This document shows, piece after piece, positions 58,108 through 64,000 of a stretch of DNA of 64,000 bases (positions are counted from its first letter, which is position 1; every line of letters begins with the position of its first letter). The notes under the pieces were generated by a model. The model was not told the origin of the DNA. It searched no databases and saw only the letters and a program-made list of their open reading frames with translations. Origin of the DNA: Epiperipatus broadwayi (lineage: Eukaryota; Onychophora; Udeonychophora; Euonychophora; Peripatidae); NCBI GenBank assembly GCA_028023455.1, contig JAQFVV010000151.1, positions 1,793,097 to 1,857,096 of the forward strand, written 5' to 3'. Position numbers and translations under genes: made by a program.

Positions 58108-59238
58108 ATTGAATTACTATATTTCTGACTATAGGCAAAGTTCTTTTTTTTTTTGTTGGTAATCACTTAAGGGAAAGCAGCAATAAAGCTCTCTATTGGT
58201 AAATAGATCATACAACAATTTGAAACTGGAATATCATTGCAGACATGTATATTATATATGTAAAAGGCCACAGTGACTTTGTTGGGGCCTTAAGGCAAGG
58301 CTAATGTTTGGTCTCTCCTCCATCACTTATCACAAACTGTAGCTGCTTGATCCCTAAACATAACAAATGGGTGAGTATCGCACATCCTCTAATAAAATAA
58401 ATTTCAAATAAGTTTAAAATAGATGAAATAAATTAGCATCACTGTTATAATGTTGCGATCTCTCCCTCCCCTCAACCCAGTGGCACATTATTCATTTGAT
58501 CATCCTATGACTACAACTAAAAAAAAATCTAATTGCTGATTTGTTAAAAATGTGTTCATCTGGAGAGTTTAAAACAAATATTTATATAAATATATGGATT
58601 CATTTGAATAACTGCATAGTTTTTAAAACATTTTTTTTTCTTTGCATTTTTTTTCATTGCATTAAATTATAACTATAAAAAATATCAACATATCTTTTTT
58701 ATGATTACAACATAATGCAATACAATGTTTTATTTAAACTTCTAAAATAACTGCCAGTTTCGCTTATCCAACAGCCTTTCTCAGAACTCCTTTTTCATTA
58801 TTTAAAAGTTACACGATGTAACTCTAAGGTCAGGATAAGAATGGTCAAATATTGTTTGGTTGAAAAAAAAAAATTAAGAATAATAAATAATTTAGTTATA
58901 GTAATAATTATCTTAAATTAAAAATATTAACCTTCATCTTTCATTCCATCATATGCTTTTTCTTAGCATATAATTTCAAATGTTTTCTTTCATCAATATA
59001 TATATGCAAAGAAAGAAAGATCATTTATTAATTACGTAATATATATACATGCAGCTGCAAATTTCACTTGATTTTCTGGAATAAAAAAGTCATTAATAAT
59101 TTAATAAAATATAGGGTGATATATTTTAAAATCATTAGTGTTCTTCAGTATTTTCAAAGCTTTATTCCCCCCACCCCTCTTTTTTTTTTAAAAAAAAAAT
59201 AAAAAAAATTATTTTCTGCTTTTTTTTTTTTTTTTTAA
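58108..59238. other. Upstream of kinesin start, mostly unrecognised
   Basis: AT-rich with long A and T runs. On the minus strand around 58745-58790 a CTGAGAAAGGC...GCGAAACTGG stretch resembles a badly decayed hammerhead or PLE tail. I see no promoter I could defend. Confidence 0.4.
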
Positions 59239-59278
59239 AGCTCCATCTGGTGGTCATCATGAAAGAAATATTTTTTGA

Positions 59279-59317
59279 ATGACCATGCAAGAGGAACTGA
59301 TCAAAGTAGTAGTCAGG
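59279..59317 (+). CDS. Kinesin coding exon 1
   Basis: 13 codons ending in KVVVR, donor CAGG|GTAAGT. The stop TGA at 59276-59278 fixes the start region. Confidence 0.85.
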
Positions 59318-59532
59318 GTAAGTCTTAAGTTCATTTAGAAATATGTAAACAGACCATATTATTTTTGTTTATGATTACTTGGTTTTCTAACTAGGTACGT
59401 CCATTGTCACCAAAAGAAAAATTACAGAATGCTGAGTCTTGTCTACAAATTATTCCTGGCGGAACACAGTTGATCCTTGGAAAAGATCGAGCATTCACTT
59501 TTGACCATATTTTCTCCCCTGATTCTACCCAA
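59279..59532 (+). CDS. Kinesin motor protein N-terminus (KIF27/KIF7-like), two exons
   Basis: Exons 59279-59317 and 59395-59532 join in frame to 59 codons, interrupted by a 77-bp GT-AG intron. The start has an in-frame TGA directly before the ATG, and a second in-frame ATG two codons on. The product begins with the first strand of a kinesin motor, IKVVVRVRPLSPKE, then the LQIIPGG...LILGKDRAFTFDHIFSPDSTQ block. From family knowledge, V.VRVRP starts the catalytic core and FtFD.vF.....Q lies just before the region leading to the P-loop. The ATP-binding GQTGSGKT is not in the window, so the next intron is at least 4.4 kb. The GkDraFTFD..F...STQ wording resembles KIF27/KIF7 (cilia and Hedgehog signalling) more than KIF4, but the fragment is too short to decide. 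A T-rich acceptor-like AAAG at 59240 suggests a 5' UTR exon. Confidence 0.9.
59395..59532 (+). CDS. Kinesin coding exon 2
   Basis: 46 codons, acceptor TTCTAACTAG, donor CAA|GTAAGC. It continues VRPLSPKE directly from exon 1 in phase 0. Confidence 0.93.
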
Positions 59533-60545
59533 GTAAGCATAAATATGTATATGTGCATGTACCCAAGTAAATATAAATATGTATGTGTGCATGTGTTGTA
59601 GTTTTGATTAAATATTTTATATGTGCAATAATAAGACGGGTAGAATCGGTCTACAGTGGACAAATAATGAAATGAGTACTATATAATTTATATTAAATGT
59701 TACTCAGCTTAAACATAAAATAGTAAAATCTTAACGTTAAGACTGATCTTCATCAATTATTACTGGATAGAGATAGTTTGGAGTTGGATTTATTTAAACT
59801 CAATTAATTATTGTGTTTACGTTTAATTTATTGACATGTAGAAGTGTGTGAAGCTATCAGGTATACAAATGTTTAATAGGTGGACAATAATGGGTATTAG
59901 AGGTACATAAACCCAACCACTTTTTTCTGTACAGTTGTTATCATCTAGGCTCTGTTTATTATTCGATTTGAATAGAATATATGAATTGGAATTTTTAGCA
60001 CTTCAGCATATATATATGTTTTTTTTTGCCATTCTTGTAACGAGCTTTAAAAGTTTGGAATAAGCTCATTTTCTCACATCATGCTTCATCGTAACTCAGT
60101 TAGTCATAGACATTGTTGTATCCTGATGTATGCTTATCACTACCACTTGTCACTTTGTTGGTGATGATTGTTGACCAGTAGCTTCTGATAAAAGCATTTC
60201 ACATGCTAATAAATAGACTTTGATCATAGAGTGTCCTAGTGAAAAGATAACTCGTTCTCTCTTCAAGCTATTTGCATTTCCATCTCTAAACCAATTTAAA
60301 TGTTACATAGTGATTAAAGTTTAGTGATTCACCACAAAATTTAGAGTGCTAGCATGTTTAGTTTGTGGGTTACAAGATTAAATATGAGTGTGTTTTGTGT
60401 CGATCATCTTGGGGGTGTTCTCTTTGCCATTCACGAATCTTGAAAACCACTTGAAAACATTTTTGTGACTCATGGTATCACTACCATACATAATTTAAAG
60501 CATTTCAAATGTTTGAGTGCTATGTTCTTCCATTATGCATTAAGG

Positions 60546-61349
60546 CAGGGATGCCCAACCCGCCTCGCGTAACTGTTTAATGTGGCTCGAATTGCACTCT
60601 TCAAAAAAGTAAACATTTTTACAATACAAACAATAACGATATGCAGTGTCAGGTTTCACATTAAATAAAATATATTTTTCCTGTAATTGTAATTTATATG
60701 TATGTTACCAAATTTTTAATAAATAAAATGTATTTACATTTTTTTTTCTTTTTAACATATTACACCATTTTTTTTTTTTTTGCTGTACACGTTTGGTTTG
60801 GTGCTATATATATATTGTGTTTAGTGCTCTTGTATATATTGTTGTTTTTATCGAGAAAGATCCTTGTAGACGTTTGGTTTGGTGCTGTATATATATTGTG
60901 TTTAGTGCTGGAAATAGTTTTTATCGAGATAGATCCATGTACACGTATATATTTTGCTAAATATATCGATGTTTAGTGCTGTAAACAGTTGTTTTATCCG
61001 TGTACACGTATATATTTTGCTGTATATATATATTGATGTTTAGTACTGTAAATAGTTGTTTTTATCGAGATAGATTCATGTACACATATATATTTTGCTG
61101 TATATATTGATGTTTTCATCGAGAAAGATCCGTGTACACGTTATTTTGGCCACATTAGAAAGGGCGGATTGATACCAATGTGAATAGGCCATCCCCCCCC
61201 CCCCCCACCTATCTCCCTACATTGCAGGTTTAGTACCCAAGTACCATGTTTATAAATGTAATATGAAAAATGTAATATATAATTGTGGCTCCCCAAATTT
61301 TTTTAAATTCTCAACTGGCTCGCGTCAAGTTAAAGGTTGGGCACCACTG
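60546..61349. mobile_element. Non-autonomous hAT element with 8-bp target duplication
   Basis: 804 bp, ends CAGGGATGCCCAACC and GGTTGGGCACCACTG (14 of 15 bp inverted-repeat frame with two mismatches), flanked by perfect CATTAAGG at 60538-60545 and 61350-61357. These termini and the 8-bp duplication are standard for hAT. No transposase. The middle is a minisatellite. Confidence 0.9.
60783..61145 (+). repeat. Minisatellite inside the hAT element
   Basis: Six degenerate units of 54-86 bp, each starting near TGTACACG, followed by TATATTTTGCTGTATATAT, TGATGTTTAGTGCTG and TTTTTATCGAGA-type blocks. A short TGTACACGT...TGTACACGT pairing could matter for folding. Confidence 0.8.
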
Positions 61350-61600
61350 CATTAAGGGATAATGCACACTGTCACATTTCGTGTTGTAACTCATGATCCA
61401 GATGTGTTAAACACCTTAAAATTTATATGGAGAATAGCTAAACTGTTATTACATAACTGTTGATTCAGACATGGTACTGAAAGCAGCTTGGAGAGAGAAC
61501 CAGTCACCCTTTTCATTGGGATCTATTTGTACCAGTATTGCATGCTTGAAAGACATCTGCGGATGTAAAAATGTATGGTGTTGTGAAAATATGTAATGAT

Positions 61601-61716
61601 GCGAAATGTGTATGGATATGCAATTATGTCTGTGTCAAAACATGCATAGATAAATTATGCGAAATGTGTATGGATATGCAATTATGTCTGTGTCAAAACA
61701 TGCATAGATAAATTAT
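61601..61716. repeat. Exact 58-bp tandem duplication
   Basis: Two copies of a unit starting GCGAAATGTGTATGGATATG, period 58. Confidence 0.9.
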
Positions 61717-62364
61717 ATTACAGTAGCTGGTGGCATAATCATCATCATCAAACACTCTTAACAACTATGTCTTTTCTCCAGACAAAAAAAAAAAAAGAGA
61801 GAAAAAGAAAAGATTGCGGTCCAAAATTGCTATGCGTGTGAGTGAAGGATGAAATACATTTGCACAAATGCATAATACCTTTGTTACAGCATAAATAGAT
61901 AAGCAGTAATGTAAAATGTTTCATAATAACCGGACCTTATTCTAGCCTAGTAAGTAAAGACAGTGGAGTAAGAGAATTGACAAGTCATGGGACGAAAATG
62001 ACAAATTTCATTCTTCCATCACTCAATCTTATCTTTTCATATCAGTATATAATTTCAAAATTGAACCTTCTCATACAAAATAACATAGAATAAGATAGCT
62101 ACGAATGAGTGCATTTTAAGTGCCCTTAATTAGCTCAGTTTTTAATTAATTAATGTGTTGGTTTGTAAAATGAAATTGTTTATAATTTCTATCTTTCCAG
62201 AATACAATTATATGTGTGCATATTAACTATAAAGAGCATCACATTAATAATTGTAAATTTTTCATTATTAACACTTTGAAATAAAGTAAATATAATCTGC
62301 TTATTATATATATATATAGGGTTAAAACATTTTTTGATTTGAAGTTAGTGGTGTTGGGACTCAG

Positions 62365-62403
62365 TGCAACTGATGAAAGATTTCTCTTGAAATCGGTTTT
62401 GTA
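62365..62403 (+). ncRNA. Hammerhead ribozyme candidate with complete stems
   Basis: Plus strand, in order: UGCAA (helix I), CUGAUGA, AAGA-UUUC-UCUU (4-bp stem II with tetraloop), GAA, AUCGGU (2-bp helix III), U17, UUGUA (helix I). Helix I pairs over 5 bp with one G-U, stem II over 4 bp. The cleavage triplet is GUU, predicted cut after 62398. Surrounding sequence is not the main hammerhead family. This is the best-formed single copy in the window. Confidence 0.65.
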
Positions 62404-62699
62404 AGCTTTATATTGTTACAATTCACATTATGGAATGTGGCCTTTAAGATATATTCATTCATAGTACTATTAAAAACATAAAGATCCACAGTGTATTATT
62501 TATAGTATTATAAATACAGACAAATATAAAATGAAAAGAAACTGATAGAAAGCTATTTTAAAATTAGACTTTAATAATGAGAAAATTATTCCATATCAAA
62601 ATTTGGATGGAGATGCTGCTAAAATATGTGGAAAACATCAATAAAAGAGAATAATGCATTGGAATCTGTAATTTTATTAGTAAATCTACCAGGATGTTG

Positions 62700-63065
62700 A
62701 ATTTGGAAATTTCAATGGATGCAGGAAGCTTTGGACATAAAATTCCTATCTAATGCCTACTCATCCGATATCCCCAGACTAGTTTCTAGCTTATGGCTTT
62801 CATTAATGAGGAACCTTGGATTTGAGAACACTGCACCTAGATCTTGGAATCTAATGCAATCCTCCAGCAGCCACCTTTTATCTGTTTGTTTAACTATAAA
62901 GCTAGGAGCTCAAGATGAAAACACCGTAATGTTTCCAACCCAAACTCATTCGCTTTATAGTCATATAGATCGGAACTCAGTTCAGCATCTATATATTTTG
63001 GTGTCTTTGGTTTTCCAAAACCACAATCACCATTATGCTATGGGCAGGATAGGGATAAACCATCA
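62700..63065 (-). repeat. Hammerhead repeat family, copy 7
   Basis: Begins inside the unit at TCAATGGATGCAGGAAGC and runs through the ribozyme block, CCTCCAGCAGCCACC, and TCATATAGATCGGAACTC to the CATCACATGATC block, where copy 8 follows without a gap. Confidence 0.8.
62771..62812 (-). ncRNA. Decayed hammerhead, copy 7
   Basis: Core changed to UUAAUGA, while helix I (UCCUCA/UGGGGA), stem II, GAA, ACUAGU and GUC are at consensus. Confidence 0.4.
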
Positions 63066-63340
63066 AAACATCACATGATCACCATTTCATATGCTTACAC
63101 ATGCTGTTAATATGAGTACCAAACTCTCCATAAAGTAGTGCCACCGAGTGCAAGTCTTTATAATCAATGGATCTAGGAAGGTTTGTGCATAAAATCCCTA
63201 TCGAGTGCCTACTCATCCAACATTCCCAAACTAGTTTCTAGTTTGTGGCTTTCATCAGTAAGGAGCCTTGAATTTAGGAGTTTGGTACTCTTATTAACAG
63301 AATGCGTAAACATATGAAATAGTGATCATGTGATGTATAT
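63066..63340. repeat. Hammerhead repeat family, copy 8
   Basis: Joined head to tail with copy 7. Also closed by ~55-bp inverted ends: CATCACATGATCACCATTTC to GAGTACCAAA, and TTTGGTACTC to GATCATGTGATG. Distance between the copy 7 and copy 8 ribozyme blocks is 452 bp. Confidence 0.8.
63223..63264 (-). ncRNA. Hammerhead ribozyme candidate, copy 8
   Basis: Minus strand: UCCUUA, CUGAUGA, stem II region with one lost pair, GAA, ACUAGU, U17, UGGGAA. Core intact, triplet GUU, helix I with two G-U and one mismatch. Confidence 0.5.
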
Positions 63341-64000
63341 AATTAGTAACTTAGTTTTTTGTGTTTAAGTCTTGCTGTTTAAATCTATTAACATTTAATA
63401 AACATTGATGGCTATAGCAGGTGTAAGCACATCAAAATTCAAAATTTACTTTATTTTGTTATGACTTATTTTACAAAATATTTTTTTTGTTTTTTTAGAC
63501 AACTATTTACAATTATTTCGTAATAAATCTGCAGAGATTTTAATCAGGGGGATAGGTTTCTTGTGACCATTAAAAGTCTTTAATTCTTTCATAAAATTTG
63601 CATAAATTTTACAGAATGGTCATTTAAATAAACAGGTATTTAATCTAAATTATTGTAATTTGATTTACAAGTGTCACATTTTTTCCACTCGTAACATTTA
63701 TCACCATTTACTTCAGATCATTCCTAATCCAGATATAAATTTCATACATCAGTTAAAGATTAATATCTGTTTTTTTTTTTTAAAAAAAAAATTAAACGTA
63801 ATTCAACTTCATCTCTCTTTTTTCACACGTAATATCTTTTTTAGATATATTTAAAACTTCGAATGATTTTCTAGGAACAGAAAGTCAGAAAATCATCTGT
63901 AATGTTGGCAATACCACCTTCAAATATATGATTTAGATTTAGCCTCAAAAAATAGATCGATCCTCGAAATAGTAAAACTTCCTCTTTTAAAAAAAATTTC

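Larger units (their letters stand above)
60236..61525. mobile_element. Dispersed inverted-repeat element, copy 3, interrupted
   Basis: Left end AGTGAAAAGATAACTCGTTC ... CCATCTCTAAACCA and right end TGATTCAGACATGGTACTG ... CACCCTTTTCATTGGGAT are inverted copies of the same ~65-bp terminus as at 24640-25070. The hAT element 60546-61349 is inserted in it. Without it the element is about 490 bp. Confidence 0.7.
59533..64000 (+). other. Kinesin intron 2 (open at the right edge)
   Basis: No further kinesin exon found. The intron holds a nested hAT element, tandem duplications, one independent hammerhead candidate and two tandem hammerhead-family units. The last 650 bp show nothing recognisable. 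Confidence 0.6.

Overview
This is an AT-rich, repeat-dense stretch of an invertebrate animal genome. It has long introns with GT-AG boundaries, metazoan orthologues, at least four classes of non-LTR or Penelope-like elements, LTR elements and hAT elements. I cannot name the species. A mollusc or chelicerate-type genome fits the composition and repeat mix, but that is only an impression.

Two real genes are visible, both on the + strand. At 1851-26581 lie the last seven coding exons of SAP30BP (HCNGP), a nuclear protein that binds SAP30/Sin3 and is linked to splicing. Its N-terminal exons lie left of the window or were not seen. At 59279-59532 are the first two coding exons of a kinesin-4-type motor, closest by eye to KIF27/KIF7. 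The rest of that gene lies right of the window. Between and inside the genes almost everything recognisable is mobile DNA.

Layout: 1-26.6 kb, SAP30BP with intronic repeats: an internally deleted LTR element inside a 660-bp A-B-A duplication at 7.1-9.5 kb, a 1.26-kb inverted-repeat element at 12.3 kb, LINE fragments, a tRNA-type SINE with a perfect 14-bp target duplication, and a near-perfect palindrome. 26.6-59.2 kb, intergenic: an L1/Tx1-like LINE relic, an hAT element with an 8-bp duplication, a young compact Ty3/gypsy element (33641-38050), two decayed LINE copies at 43.6-50.3 kb, inverted Penelope-like (PLE) copies at 46.9-48.9 kb, a long degenerate RTE/CFDP2-like LINE at 51.7-54.4 kb, and a PLE endonuclease at 55.7 kb. 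59.2-64 kb, start of the kinesin gene: a second hAT element nested in another repeat, and tandem repeat units.

The most interesting signal is a set of hammerhead self-cleaving ribozyme motifs in dispersed repeats that no protein-level search would show. The main family has eight copies. Its consensus has the CUGAUGA and GAA core, a 6-bp helix I, a short palindromic helix III and a GUC cleavage triplet, and in places its units run head to tail. Other, unrelated repeats at 1.2-1.5, 21.9 and 62.4 kb carry the same architecture with different helix I sequences that still pair. This is what is known of hammerheads in Penelope-like elements and animal retrozymes. These copies and their arrangement here are my own reading and have not been folded or searched computationally.
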